38,036 nt of DNA, taken from contig CAYGWQ010000014.1 in NCBI GenBank assembly GCA_964353465.1, positions 1 through 38,036 on the forward strand. The letters run 5' to 3'. The position numbers and the translations under genes are program-made. The stretch comes from JAFNAG01 sp964353465. Lineage in GTDB: Bacteria; Acidobacteriota; UBA6911. The notes under the pieces are model-generated. The model did no database searches, was not told where the DNA came from, and saw nothing but the letters and a program-made list of their open reading frames with translations. Shown piece after piece: positions 25,772-34,114 of this stretch; the first letter of the stretch is position 1, and the number at the start of each line of letters is the position of its first letter.

Positions 25772-26407
25772 ATGCCGCAAAAAGGCAGCTTGATCATTGT
25801 CTCGGGCCCATCCGGAGCGGGAAAGTCAGCACTCGCCTCTTCCGTTTTGGGCGTTTTGCCGGGTTTGCGATTCTCGATCTCCTATACCACTCGGCCGCCG
25901 CGTGAGAGTGAGCGCGATGGTGCGGATTACCATTTTGTCACCAGGACGCAATTCGAGACTCTGGCCCGGTGCGGCGAATTGCTCGAATGGGCGGAGGTAT
26001 ACGGCAACTTTTACGGTACCTCGCGGAAGTTTGTCGATGAGACGCTGGAGCAGGGCGACGATGTCTTGCTGGATGTCGATGTGCAGGGAGCCCGTTCCAT
26101 TCGCGAAATGCGGCCGGGTGCCATCAGTATTTTTATCCTGCCGCCTTCGTATCGAATTTTGCGCAGCCGTCTGGAAAACCGGAGGCTTGACAAGGACTAT
26201 GTCATCGAAAACCGGCTCAGGATCGCGCGCCGGGAGATTATCCAATACCGGGATTACGATTATTTGATCATCAACGACGAATTCGAAAGATCTTTTGAAG
26301 AGTTAAAGGCAATCATACTGGGATCCCGATGTCGCATGACCACACGGGCCGAGTCTGCTGAGTCGATTATCGCCACATTTGGAGGATTGGATGCCGAAGA
26401 TCCCTGA
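25772..26407 (+). CDS. gmk: Guanylate kinase
   Basis: Phosphorylates GMP to GDP with ATP. The 211-residue protein starts MPQKGSLIIVSGPSG with P-loop GPSGAGKS (12-19). The GMP-binding region has SYTTRPPRESERDGADYHFV, GELLEWAEVYGNFYGTSRKF and DVLLDVDVQGARSIRE, all standard. The lid region has RLENRRLDKDYVIENRL. The ATG is placed right after the yicC stop; its 3' end overlaps rpoZ by 17 bp, so expression of nucleotide supply and RNA polymerase omega is coupled. Confidence 0.96.
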   Translation: MPQKGSLIIVSGPSGAGKSALASSVLGVLPGLRFSISYTTRPPRESERDGADYHFVTRTQFETLARCGELLEWAEVYGNFYGTSRKFVDETLEQGDDVLLDVDVQGARSIREMRPGAISIFILPPSYRILRSRLENRRLDKDYVIENRLRIARREIIQYRDYDYLIINDEFERSFEELKAIILGSRCRMTTRAESAESIIATFGGLDAEDP

Positions 26408-26591
26408 AAATATCGGGTCGAAATATCGATTTATCATCATTGCCGCTGAAAGAGCCAAGCAGCTGCAGAACAAGGCAAAGCCGAAGATTAAGGTCCATTC
26501 CTCCAAGCCTGCCTATATCGCGATCCGCGAGGTGGAAGCCGGATTGATCAGTTTTGAAATCCCGCAGGCGGGGCCGGTTCCGGAGAGCTAG
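26391..26591 (+). CDS. rpoZ: RNA polymerase omega subunit
   Basis: A 66-residue omega subunit that assists assembly of the beta' subunit. MPKIPENIGSKYRFIIIAAE and the run RAKQLQNKAK match the omega N-terminal helix (the usual ...RARQL motif), and KPAYIAIREVEAGLISFEIP is the C-terminal part. The ATG lies 5 nt after GGAGG (26381-26385), which decides the start inside the gmk coding end. Shorter than E. coli omega (91 residues) but usual for this clade type. Confidence 0.9.
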   Translation: MPKIPENIGSKYRFIIIAAERAKQLQNKAKPKIKVHSSKPAYIAIREVEAGLISFEIPQAGPVPES

Positions 26592-26600
26592 GAGGTGGCA

Positions 26601-27800
26601 GTGAAGGTCGCGCTGGGAGTGACAGGCGGCATCGCGGCGTACAAAGCCGTCGAGGTGCTCCGCGGCCTGCAAAAGGCCGGAGTCTCGGCACAGGTGGTTT
26701 TAACGCGCTCAGCACGACGTTTCATCGCGCCGCTGACCTTTGAGGCCCTTTCCGGCCAGCCGGTCATCACCGACATGTTTCGCTCGGGCCAGAACTGGTC
26801 GATCGAGCACATACATCTCGCTCAAGAGATCGGGCTGCTTGCCGTAGTTCCGGCCACCGCCAACATCCTAGGCAAATTCGCCCACGGCATCGCCGATGAT
26901 TTTCTCTCAACGCTGTATCTTTCTTGCCCGGCTCCGGTGCTCCTGGCTCCGGCCATGAATGTCGAGATGTGGCATCATCCTGCGGTCCGCGCCAACGTCG
27001 ACCTGCTGAAAAAGCGCGGGCATATCTTTGTGGCTCCGGAGCCCGGCATGCTGGCCTGCGGCATGGAAGGAGCGGGCAGACTGGCCCCGGCGGACAGGAT
27101 CGTGGGCGCCGTGCTGGATGTTCTGCGCGGCGGGGAATCTCTCACAGGCCTGAAAATATTGGTGACGGCGGGACCGACCATCGAGGACATCGATCCGGTC
27201 CGTTTTCTGTCCAACCGCAGCTCGGGCAAGATGGGATACGCGCTGGCCCAGGCTGCCCGCCGGCGCGGCGCCGAAGTTTCCCTCGTCTCCGGCCCGACGG
27301 CGCTCGATTCGCCGGCAGGAGTTACCACCATCCCAGTGCGTTCGGCAGAAGAGATGCACACCGTGGTATGGCAGTTGTTTCCTCAGATGGACATGGTGAT
27401 CAAAGCAGCGGCGGTCGCCGATTTCCGCCCGGCGGAGCGCGCGTCGGAAAAAATCAAGAAAAGCGGAGAGGCGGCGACGCTGTCGCTGGTGCCGACCGAA
27501 GACATTCTGGCCCGACTGGGTGCCGCCAAGAAGCATCAGATCCTGATCGGTTTTTCGGCGGAAACGGCGGATCTTCTGGAACATGCGCGCCGGAAGATGG
27601 CTCGCAAGAACCTGGATCTGATGGTTGCCAACGACGTCTCTGCCGGCATCTTTGGAAGTGATACGTCCACGGTTCACATCTTGGGGCCCTCCGGCGACAT
27701 GGTTACGCTCGAAAATCGCTCCAAGCTGGAGATCGCGCATCGCATTCTCGATCTGGCGATGCGCGTGCGCGCGACGCGCGCGGGATCGGCTTCCCATTGA
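26601..27800 (+). CDS. coaBC: Bifunctional phosphopantothenoylcysteine decarboxylase/synthetase
   Basis: Makes 4'-phosphopantetheine precursors for coenzyme A: the CoaB part ligates cysteine to phosphopantothenate (with CTP) and the CoaC part decarboxylates with FMN. The CoaC domain (about 1-180) has GVTGGIAAYKAVEVLRGLQK, PATANILGKFAHGIADD and the PAMNVEMW motif. The CoaB domain (about 185-399) begins VTAGPTIEDIDPVRFLSNRS followed by SGKMGYALA. A GTG at 26595 overlaps the GGAGG (26591-26595), so the next GTG at 26601, 5 nt after it, is taken as the start. It follows rpoZ by 9 bp. Confidence 0.95.
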   Translation: MKVALGVTGGIAAYKAVEVLRGLQKAGVSAQVVLTRSARRFIAPLTFEALSGQPVITDMFRSGQNWSIEHIHLAQEIGLLAVVPATANILGKFAHGIADDFLSTLYLSCPAPVLLAPAMNVEMWHHPAVRANVDLLKKRGHIFVAPEPGMLACGMEGAGRLAPADRIVGAVLDVLRGGESLTGLKILVTAGPTIEDIDPVRFLSNRSSGKMGYALAQAARRRGAEVSLVSGPTALDSPAGVTTIPVRSAEEMHTVVWQLFPQMDMVIKAAAVADFRPAERASEKIKKSGEAATLSLVPTEDILARLGAAKKHQILIGFSAETADLLEHARRKMARKNLDLMVANDVSAGIFGSDTSTVHILGPSGDMVTLENRSKLEIAHRILDLAMRVRATRAGSASH

Positions 27801-27813
27801 GCGTCCTTTCCGA

Positions 27814-28704
27814 ATGAAAACCGGTATCGTCACGATTGTCGGGCGGCCGAACTCCGGCAAGTCCACTCTGCTGAACGCCCTCGTGGGGCAGAAGATCTCG
27901 ATCGTCTCGCGGTGTCCCCAGACCACGCGCCATCGCATCCTTGGCATTTGTACCGAACCGCGGGGCCAGATTGTTTTCGTCGATACGCCGGGAGTTCACC
28001 GCCCGGAATACCGCATGAACCGGCGGATGCTGTGCTGCGTCACTGACTCGCTGCACGGAGTGGACCTGCTTCTGCTCATGATCGATGGCTCGGTTTCCTT
28101 CGGCGCCGGCGAGAATTATGTCCTGGAAATGCTCAAGCAAGCGGGCATGCCGTCGCTGCTGCTGATCAACAAGATTGACAAAATCGCCAAACCGAAGCTG
28201 CTGCCATTGATGGAGCGGTATGCGCATGCGTATCCTTTTCTGGAAATCATTCCCATCTCGGCGCTGACCGGAGATAACCGGGACCTTCTGGTGGACAGAA
28301 TTTTCGAGCACCTTCCCGAGGGCACACCTACATACGACGCGGATCTGTTGACCAACCGGAGTGAAAGGTTCCTCACGGCCGAGTTCATCCGCGAGCAGAT
28401 TTTGTCCTTTGCCCGCGAGGAGCTGCCCTACACCACAGCAGTCCTGATCCGCAAGTTTGACGAAAGCCGGCGCGAAACAAAGAACCTGGTCGTGGTGGAA
28501 GCGGACATCCTGGTTGAAAAAAAGTCGCAGCAGGGTATCATCATCGGCAGAGATGGGTCACAGCTGCGCGCACTGGGCATCGCTGCACGCCGGGAGCTGG
28601 AGCAGCTGTTGGGGTGCAAGATTTTCCTGAGTCTGACTGTGCGCACGGCGCCAAAATGGCGCGACGATGAGGCAGTGCTGGACGATCTCGAAGTGGGATT
28701 ATGA
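27814..28704 (+). CDS. era: GTPase Era
   Basis: An essential GTPase that binds the 3' end of 16S rRNA in 30S maturation. The 296 residues start MKTGIVTIVGRPNSGKST (G1 loop), followed by SRCPQTTRHRILGI (switch I), DTPGVHRP (G3) and NKID (G4), with ISALTG as G5. The C-terminal KH domain (about 205-290) includes REQILSFAREELPYTTAV, KSQQGIIIGRDGSQLRALG and LTVRTAPKWRDDEAVL. The upstream in-frame extension overlaps coaBC in another frame and is ignored. Its stop overlaps the udg start by 4 bp (ATGA). Confidence 0.96.
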   Translation: MKTGIVTIVGRPNSGKSTLLNALVGQKISIVSRCPQTTRHRILGICTEPRGQIVFVDTPGVHRPEYRMNRRMLCCVTDSLHGVDLLLLMIDGSVSFGAGENYVLEMLKQAGMPSLLLINKIDKIAKPKLLPLMERYAHAYPFLEIIPISALTGDNRDLLVDRIFEHLPEGTPTYDADLLTNRSERFLTAEFIREQILSFAREELPYTTAVLIRKFDESRRETKNLVVVEADILVEKKSQQGIIIGRDGSQLRALGIAARRELEQLLGCKIFLSLTVRTAPKWRDDEAVLDDLEVGL

Positions 28705-29474
28705 AGGATACCAAGAATCTGGGCGGCGAGGTGCTGGAACATCTTCGTTATTATCGGGATCTGGGGGTCCGCTTGGCGGCGAAGGTGCCGCGTTCCGTCG
28801 GGCGGGAAGTCGCGGCGACCTCAACAGGAAAAAGGGAAGCGACGGCAGGCTCAAGCAAGCCGCGCGCGCCTTTGAGGGTTCCCGCCGGCTCTCTTTTCGA
28901 TGCGCCTCCTGCGGTCGCCGAAGACCTGGAGACCATCCGTACAGATCTGGGCGAATGTCGACGATGCAAGCTTTGCCGGACGCGAACCAACATCGTTTTC
29001 GGAATGGGAAACGCGAACGCGGAGCTGATGTTTGTCGGCGAGGCTCCCGGGGCCGATGAAGATGAGCAAGGACTCCCGTTTGTAGGGCGTGCCGGGCAGC
29101 TGCTGACCAAGATCATCCAGGCGATTGATATGCGGCGAGAGGAAGTCTACATCTGCAATATACTGAAATGCCGCCCTCCGCAGAATCGCAACCCGGAAAC
29201 GGACGAGATCGCAGCCTGCCAGCCATTCCTCTTCCGTCAGATTGCCGCGATTCGGCCCAAGGTGATCTGTGCGCTCGGCACCTTCGGGGCCCAGACGCTG
29301 TTGCGTACCAAAGAGCCGATTTCCAGGTTGCGCGGACAATTCATCGATTTTCACGGCACGAAGCTCATGGCTACTTTCCACCCGGCCTATCTGTTGCGAA
29401 ATCCGAACGAAAAGCGGAGGGTCTGGGAAGATGTCCAGAAGATCCGGGACTACCTGCGTTCTTTACGCGACTGA
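28701..29474 (+). CDS. Family 4 uracil-DNA glycosylase (Fe-S)
   Basis: Removes uracil from DNA as the first step of base-excision repair. The 257-residue protein has an N-terminal extension of about 75 residues, low complexity and basic, followed by the catalytic domain. Cluster cysteines are in ECRRCKLC (Cys86, Cys89, Cys92) and CNILKCRPP, the [4Fe-4S] ligands of family 4. The active-site motif is GEAPGADEDEQGLPFVGRAG (about 113-132), with FHPAYLLRNP as the second motif. Coupled by a 4-bp overlap to era, and priA starts 3 bp later. The extension is unusual in length but not unique to judge by eye. Confidence 0.94.
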   Translation: MKDTKNLGGEVLEHLRYYRDLGVRLAAKVPRSVGREVAATSTGKREATAGSSKPRAPLRVPAGSLFDAPPAVAEDLETIRTDLGECRRCKLCRTRTNIVFGMGNANAELMFVGEAPGADEDEQGLPFVGRAGQLLTKIIQAIDMRREEVYICNILKCRPPQNRNPETDEIAACQPFLFRQIAAIRPKVICALGTFGAQTLLRTKEPISRLRGQFIDFHGTKLMATFHPAYLLRNPNEKRRVWEDVQKIRDYLRSLRD

Positions 29475-29477
29475 ACC

Positions 29478-31940
29478 ATGACAACCTTCGTTGATGTCGC
29501 CGTTCCCCTCGGAGTGCACAAGACGTTCGCCTACTCGGTGCCGCGAGCCTTAGAGGAAAAGGCGATGGTCGGGGCCCGCGTCCTGGTACCCTTCGGACGC
29601 AAGCTGATCTCAGGATTCGTCGTGGGTCGCGCCGACGCGCCGCCGGCCGGCAATTTCCGGATCCGGGAGATCCGGGAGGTGATCGGCAGCGAGCCTGCGA
29701 TTCCCGTGGTGCTGGTGGATCTTGCTCTCTGGATCGCCGATTACTATTTCACGGCGCCCGGAGAGATTCTGCGCGCGCTGCTGCCCGCGGGAAGTCTGGG
29801 TTCCGGTGAACGCAAGGTGCGGTTGACGGCCCGCGCGCGTGACCTGCTGACGGGCGGCCTGCGGCCGCCGGGCCTGAATCCCAAAGAGACGCTCCTGTTG
29901 GAGACCCTGGCCCGGGAAGGCGACATGAGCCTGGAGAAACTGGGTGCGCAAACGGGATTGAAAGACGCAGCCCAGTGGATCGAGTCCTGTGTTGAACGCG
30001 GGTGGGCTCAGGTAGACGATGCCGTTGTGCGCGGCCGGGTCATGGAGAAAATCCGCTTGGGAATCCGGGCGGTGGCTGGAGACCCGGAAACCATCGCGCA
30101 GCTGACCGCGCCGCAGCGGGAGCTGTACCTGCAGCTGCGCTCGGCAGGGAAGATCCTGACTCTGCAAGCAGCTCTGCAGCTGGCAGGCGCCAGCCCGAGC
30201 ATTGCGCGGACTCTCGAGAAAAAAGATCTCGTGGAGATCGCACCCATGAAAGTGGATCGCGTTCCGCTCGAGCTGTCCGAGATCGCCTCCCGCAAGGTGC
30301 TGGTCTTCACCCCTGCGCAGCGTGCGGCCTTCGAGCGGTTGCGCTCGATTGTTCTCGGCCGGGAGAGCGCGCGCTGCCTTCTCCACGGTGTCACGGGAAG
30401 CGGAAAGACGGAGATTTACCTGCGGCTCATCGCCGAAGTGCTCGAAGCCGGAGGCAGTGCGATGTTGCTGGTGCCCGAGATCGGCCTCACGCCCATGTTG
30501 AGCCGGATTGCAGCCTCGCATTTTCCCGATCAGGTGGCTTTGTTGCACAGCGGCATGTCTCCGGGAGAACGGTTTGACCAGTGGCACCGGATACGTTCCG
30601 GCGCGGCTCGTGTGGTGGTCGGCACTCGATCGGCTGTCTTTGCCCCCCTGGAGAGGCTACGCCTCATTGTCATAGATGAGGAACAGGATTCCTCCTACAA
30701 GCAGGACGAATCGCCTTGCTATCATGCGCGCGAAGTCGCGTGGCATCGCATGCAGCACGGCGGAGGTGTCCTGCTGATGGGCTCCGCGACTCCCTCCATG
30801 GAGACCTTCCACGCAGCGCAAACCGGGTCACAAATCCTGCGTCTTTCTTTGCCGGAACGTATCGAGGCCCGCCCGCTTCCGGAAGTCACCGTGGTGGATA
30901 TGAGCCTCGAATTCCAGCACCACGGCAGAAAGACGGTGCTTTCCGAGAGGTTGCGGGAAGAGTTGGAGCAAAACCTGCGGCGTGGCGAGCAGTCGATCGT
31001 GTTACTCAACCGCCGGGGTTATTCGCGTTCCCTCCTGTGCCGAAGCTGCGGGAATGTCTTCTCCTGCCCCGATTGCAGCATCTCCATGACCTATCACCAG
31101 AAAGAGGAGCGTCTGCTCTGCCACTATTGCGCGATGGAAATGGAAATCCCCACGGCCTGCAATAGCTGCGGGGGTGAATATATTTATTTTGTGGGCGTGG
31201 GCACCGAGCAACTGGAAGAGCTGCTGCGCGGCATGCTGCCCAAAGCCCGCCTGGCGCGGGTGGATCGCGACACCACCCGGCGGCGCGGCGCATTGAGGAA
31301 GATCCTGTTCGATTTTGCAGATCGCAAGCTGGACGTGCTGTTGGGGACGCAGATTCTGGCCAAGGGGCACGACTTTCCCGGCGTTACGCTGGTCGGCGTA
31401 CTCTCCGCGGACGCAGGACTGTCGTTTCCGGATTTTCGTTCCGCCGAACGGACGTTCCAGTTGCTCACCCAGGTGGCGGGCAGGGCCGGGCGCGGCAGCG
31501 TTCCGGGACGCGTCATCATCCAGTCGTTCTATCCTGATCATTACGCGCTTCGATTTGCGCGCGGACAGGACTACTGCGGCTTTTATCATCAGGAAGTTGC
31601 ATTCCGCGAACTGCTCGGCTATCCGCCGTTCCGAAGCCTGGTGCAGATTCTGATCAGCGCCGGGAACGCGGAAAAGTGCCGGTGCATTGCGGAAAAGGTG
31701 GCGGAAGAATTGAAAGCGAGTATCCTCCGGCACGGAGCCAAAACCAGCTTTCAAGTGCTGGGCCCGGCGGCAGCCCCGCTCGAGAAACTGCGCGGCCAAT
31801 ATCGTTTTCAGGTGCTGCTCAAAGCTGTATCAGCGGCCGAAAGGAGCGCGATCCTGCATGAAGCCTTCGCACACCTCGGGCAACGCCGAGTGCCCCTGAA
31901 GAGCATTCACGTGGATGTCGACCCGCTCTCCCTGCTTTGA
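29478..31940 (+). CDS. priA: Primosomal replication restart helicase PriA
   Basis: An ATP-dependent 3'-5' helicase that reloads the replisome at stalled forks. The 820-residue protein has an N-terminal DNA-binding part starting FVDVAVPLGVHKTFAYSVP, then the helicase core. Walker A is GVTGSGKTEIYLR and the DEEQ-type Walker B is VIDEEQDSSYKQD. The Zn-binding loops are CRSCGNVFSCPDC and CHYCAMEMEIPTACNSC. Motifs GTQILAKGHDFPGVTLVGVL and QVAGRAGRG follow. It is about 90 residues longer than E. coli PriA, mostly in the N-terminal half. It closes the yicC-priA run. Confidence 0.96.
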   Translation: MTTFVDVAVPLGVHKTFAYSVPRALEEKAMVGARVLVPFGRKLISGFVVGRADAPPAGNFRIREIREVIGSEPAIPVVLVDLALWIADYYFTAPGEILRALLPAGSLGSGERKVRLTARARDLLTGGLRPPGLNPKETLLLETLAREGDMSLEKLGAQTGLKDAAQWIESCVERGWAQVDDAVVRGRVMEKIRLGIRAVAGDPETIAQLTAPQRELYLQLRSAGKILTLQAALQLAGASPSIARTLEKKDLVEIAPMKVDRVPLELSEIASRKVLVFTPAQRAAFERLRSIVLGRESARCLLHGVTGSGKTEIYLRLIAEVLEAGGSAMLLVPEIGLTPMLSRIAASHFPDQVALLHSGMSPGERFDQWHRIRSGAARVVVGTRSAVFAPLERLRLIVIDEEQDSSYKQDESPCYHAREVAWHRMQHGGGVLLMGSATPSMETFHAAQTGSQILRLSLPERIEARPLPEVTVVDMSLEFQHHGRKTVLSERLREELEQNLRRGEQSIVLLNRRGYSRSLLCRSCGNVFSCPDCSISMTYHQKEERLLCHYCAMEMEIPTACNSCGGEYIYFVGVGTEQLEELLRGMLPKARLARVDRDTTRRRGALRKILFDFADRKLDVLLGTQILAKGHDFPGVTLVGVLSADAGLSFPDFRSAERTFQLLTQVAGRAGRGSVPGRVIIQSFYPDHYALRFARGQDYCGFYHQEVAFRELLGYPPFRSLVQILISAGNAEKCRCIAEKVAEELKASILRHGAKTSFQVLGPAAAPLEKLRGQYRFQVLLKAVSAAERSAILHEAFAHLGQRRVPLKSIHVDVDPLSLL

Positions 31941-31950
31941 AAGCCACCTA

Positions 31951-31980
31951 TTGACGTTGCCGTGGCTGGGGCCGTATGCT
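31951..31980 (+). promoter_or_regulatory. Candidate sigma-70 promoter before the Yip1 gene
   Basis: TTGACG (31951-31956), an 18-nt spacer and TATGCT (31975-31980), about 90 nt before the ATG at 32069. It lies right after the priA stop, so the next gene probably has its own transcript. Confidence 0.5.
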
Positions 31981-32068
31981 ATGTGCACTTTTGCATGGCG
32001 CGCCAGTGGTTCGTTGGTCTGGAAACGGAACAAGCGCATTTTCATCGACGACAGGAAGGGGTAAATCT

Positions 32069-32812
32069 ATGGCATTCTGTGGGAAGTGCGGAGCAGCAAT
32101 CGAGCAAGGAGTGGCATTTTGCGGTATCTGCGGCACACCGGTACAGCCGTCCCCCGGAGGCAGCCCCCCGCCGCCGCCACCGCTGCCGGTCTACTATCCT
32201 CCACCCTCAGCTGGCACCGCGGCTGCGCCGGGCCTGGTCACCCGTGTCACGAACATACTCACCAAACCCAAAGAGGAGTGGGGCGTAATCGCCGGCGAAA
32301 CCACCAGCGTCGCTGCCTTGTATAGCGGCTACATCGTCATCTTGGCCGCGATCCCTGCGGTGGCGAGTTTCGTGCAGCTCGCCTTTATCGGCATCGGCTT
32401 CCGGGTCGGCATGGCCTACGCCCTGATCGTGACCATCGTATCCTATGTCTTGGGTCTCGCTGCCGTGTATCTCGCCGCCTTCATCATCGAAAAGCTCGCG
32501 CCGAATTTTCAGTCACAGGGAAATACACTGCAGGCGCTCAAGCTGGTTGCTTATGCCAACACCGCATTCTGGGTCGCCGGAGTGTTCAATATCGTACCGT
32601 TCCTCGGCATTTTGGGCATGATCGCCGGGGGCATCTACAGCATCTACCTCTTCTATCTCGGCCTGCCGGCGATGATGAAAACACCGCAGGATAAGGTCAT
32701 CCCCTACATGATTGTGGCTGCCGTGGTCATTCTGATCATCCAGATGGTCATCGTGCTGGTGGTAGGCACCATTACCGCAGGGGCTTTGGTGGGGAGCAGG
32801 GTGCTATATTGA
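32069..32812 (+). CDS. Zinc-ribbon/Yip1-domain membrane protein
   Basis: A 247-residue protein with an N-terminal zinc ribbon (Cys4, Cys7, Cys18, Cys21 in CGKCG and CGICG), a Pro-rich linker (about 27-55, with runs of proline) and a Yip1-like membrane domain. The domain opens with TRVTNILTKPKEEWGVIAGE, the usual start of bacterial Yip1 domains, and holds about five hydrophobic segments. The ATG is preceded by AGGAAGGGG. Bacterial Yip1-domain proteins have no settled function; the ribbon suggests interaction with another factor. No operon partner is evident downstream because a repeat element separates it from the transporter gene. Confidence 0.82.
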   Translation: MAFCGKCGAAIEQGVAFCGICGTPVQPSPGGSPPPPPPLPVYYPPPSAGTAAAPGLVTRVTNILTKPKEEWGVIAGETTSVAALYSGYIVILAAIPAVASFVQLAFIGIGFRVGMAYALIVTIVSYVLGLAAVYLAAFIIEKLAPNFQSQGNTLQALKLVAYANTAFWVAGVFNIVPFLGILGMIAGGIYSIYLFYLGLPAMMKTPQDKVIPYMIVAAVVILIIQMVIVLVVGTITAGALVGSRVLY

Positions 32813-32827
32813 AGCGATGCGAGATGC

Positions 32828-33110
32828 GAAATTCGCAATTCGAAAATAAGTGCGTGTTTAGCCTTGTGGTCATCGAGATGTCTTTTAAAAGCAAAAAGCT
32901 GCCATGGATTTCACGGATTCCACGTATTTTGTGAAGGCACTACCAAAAGGCGGTGTTTCTTGCAGCCTCCAGGATGCAGGCAATGACGACGGCATGATTT
33001 GGTGCGCCTAGATACGCGCATGCCGTATGCATATGAATTCGTGAAATCCGTGGAATCCGTGGCTGCTTTTGAAGGAGCTAAACAGTTACGAAAATAGAAT
33101 CTCGAATTTC
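32828..33110. repeat. Nested imperfect inverted repeat element, possibly MITE-like
   Basis: Outer arms GAAATTCGCAATTC (32828-32841) and GAATCTCGAATTTC (33097-33110) match at 12 of 14 positions in inverted orientation. Inner 31-nt arms at 32894-32924 and 33040-33070 match at 27 of 31; each contains GGATT, YCACGGATTYCACG-type sequence. The span is 283 bp with no gene, filling the gap between the Yip1 gene and the transporter gene (32813-33161). I see no open frame for a transposase and no clear target-site duplication. It may be a non-autonomous mobile repeat or a large RNA hairpin. Confidence 0.6.
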
Positions 33111-33161
33111 TGTTGGCCCCAGAGGACAGCGGATGGCGCGACAGAAACCAGATTCGGCGTC

Positions 33162-34070
33162 ATGATGAAGCACGATCGCCCGGAACCTCATGGCCATGAG
33201 GTTAACAAGCGCAGCCTGATCCGAGCCTTGGGGATCACGGCGGTCTGGTTTGTGGTAGAGCTGTCGGCGGGATTCTACACGAACAGCCTGGCGTTGCTCG
33301 CCGATGCCGCCCATATGATGACAGACCTGGCGGCCATGTTGCTCAGCCTGTTTGCGCTGAAAATTGCCGCCCGCCCGGCAACCCATGAAAAAACCTTCGG
33401 CTATCTGAGAGCGGAGATCCTGGCAGCCCTCGCCAACGGCGTGTTTCTGGTGCTGATTGGCTTCTATATTTCCTACGAAGCCTATCACCGCTTCTTTCAT
33501 CCCCCGGTAATCCGAAGCACCACCATGCTGGTGGTTTCCGCCATCGGTCTGGGCGCCAACCTGATTGCCGCCAGGCTGCTGGCCCACTCTGATATGGAGA
33601 ATCTGAACCTGCGCGGCGCTTTTCTGCACGTGATGGGCGACATCCTCGGCTCGGTGGGAGCCATCATCGCCGGCGTTCTCATGGTCGTCTGGCGCTGGTA
33701 CCTGGCGGATCCCATCGTTTCCGTGATGGTCTCGGCGCTGATCCTTTACAGCTCGTGGCATTTGCTGCGCGACAGTGTTGAGGTGCTGCTGGAGGGAACC
33801 CCGCGGCACCTGAACATTGCCACGATTCTCTCCGACATGGGAAGCATCGAAGGAGTGCTTTCGGTGCACGACCTGCACGTGTGGTCCATCACCTCCGGCT
33901 GGCCCGCGATGAGCTGCCACGTGGTGCTGCGTTCCGATGTGGATCCCGATGTCGTGCTCCGCTCCTTGAGTTTGATGATGCGGGACCGGCATGGCATTGA
34001 ACACACGACGATTCAGATCGAAAGGGATTTGGGAGGATCGACGCCGCCCTTGGTAAAGGAACTTTTCTGA
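33162..34070 (+). CDS. Cation diffusion facilitator (Zn/Co/Cd efflux), CzcD/ZitB type
   Basis: A proton-coupled divalent-metal exporter in the inner membrane. The 302-residue protein has a short His-containing N-terminus (HDRPEPHGHE), six transmembrane helices and a cytoplasmic C-terminal domain. The transport site is HxxxD twice: His51/Asp55 in LLADAAHMMTD and His156/Asp160 in HVMGDILGS. The C-terminal domain has VLSVHDLHVWSITSGWPAMS and ends HTTIQIERD, typical of the family. The metal cannot be told, but the ZnT/ZitB pattern suggests zinc. The start is taken at ATG 33162 (33165 is the alternative); the frame extends upstream into the repeat element, which is not coding. Confidence 0.92.
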   Translation: MMKHDRPEPHGHEVNKRSLIRALGITAVWFVVELSAGFYTNSLALLADAAHMMTDLAAMLLSLFALKIAARPATHEKTFGYLRAEILAALANGVFLVLIGFYISYEAYHRFFHPPVIRSTTMLVVSAIGLGANLIAARLLAHSDMENLNLRGAFLHVMGDILGSVGAIIAGVLMVVWRWYLADPIVSVMVSALILYSSWHLLRDSVEVLLEGTPRHLNIATILSDMGSIEGVLSVHDLHVWSITSGWPAMSCHVVLRSDVDPDVVLRSLSLMMRDRHGIEHTTIQIERDLGGSTPPLVKELF

Positions 34071-34081
34071 CTGCAGGTGTA

Positions 34082-34114
34082 ATGAGTCATGAGTACTCAT
34101 CACTCATGACTCAT
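34082..34114. repeat. Perfect 13-bp inverted repeat between convergent genes
   Basis: Arms ATGAGTCATGAGT (34082-34094) and ACTCATGACTCAT (34102-34114) with a 7-nt loop, built from repeats of ACTCAT/ATGAGT. It lies between the transporter stop (34070) and the stop codon of the minus-strand gene (34114-34116), so it could serve as a bidirectional terminator despite lacking a T-run. The short-unit structure also suggests slippage-derived sequence. Confidence 0.7.

Noticed and set aside
26595..26597. GTG start of coaBC at 26595
   Set aside because: It overlaps the GGAGG ribosome binding site; the GTG at 26601 has correct spacing.
33078..34103. Long antisense frame opposite the CDF transporter (341 codons)
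   Set aside because: The plus-strand frame has clear CDF motifs and helices; the antisense product is His/Gln/Gly-rich and recognisable as a shadow of GC-rich coding bias. Similar long antisense frames opposite msbA, coaBC and priA were rejected for the same reason.
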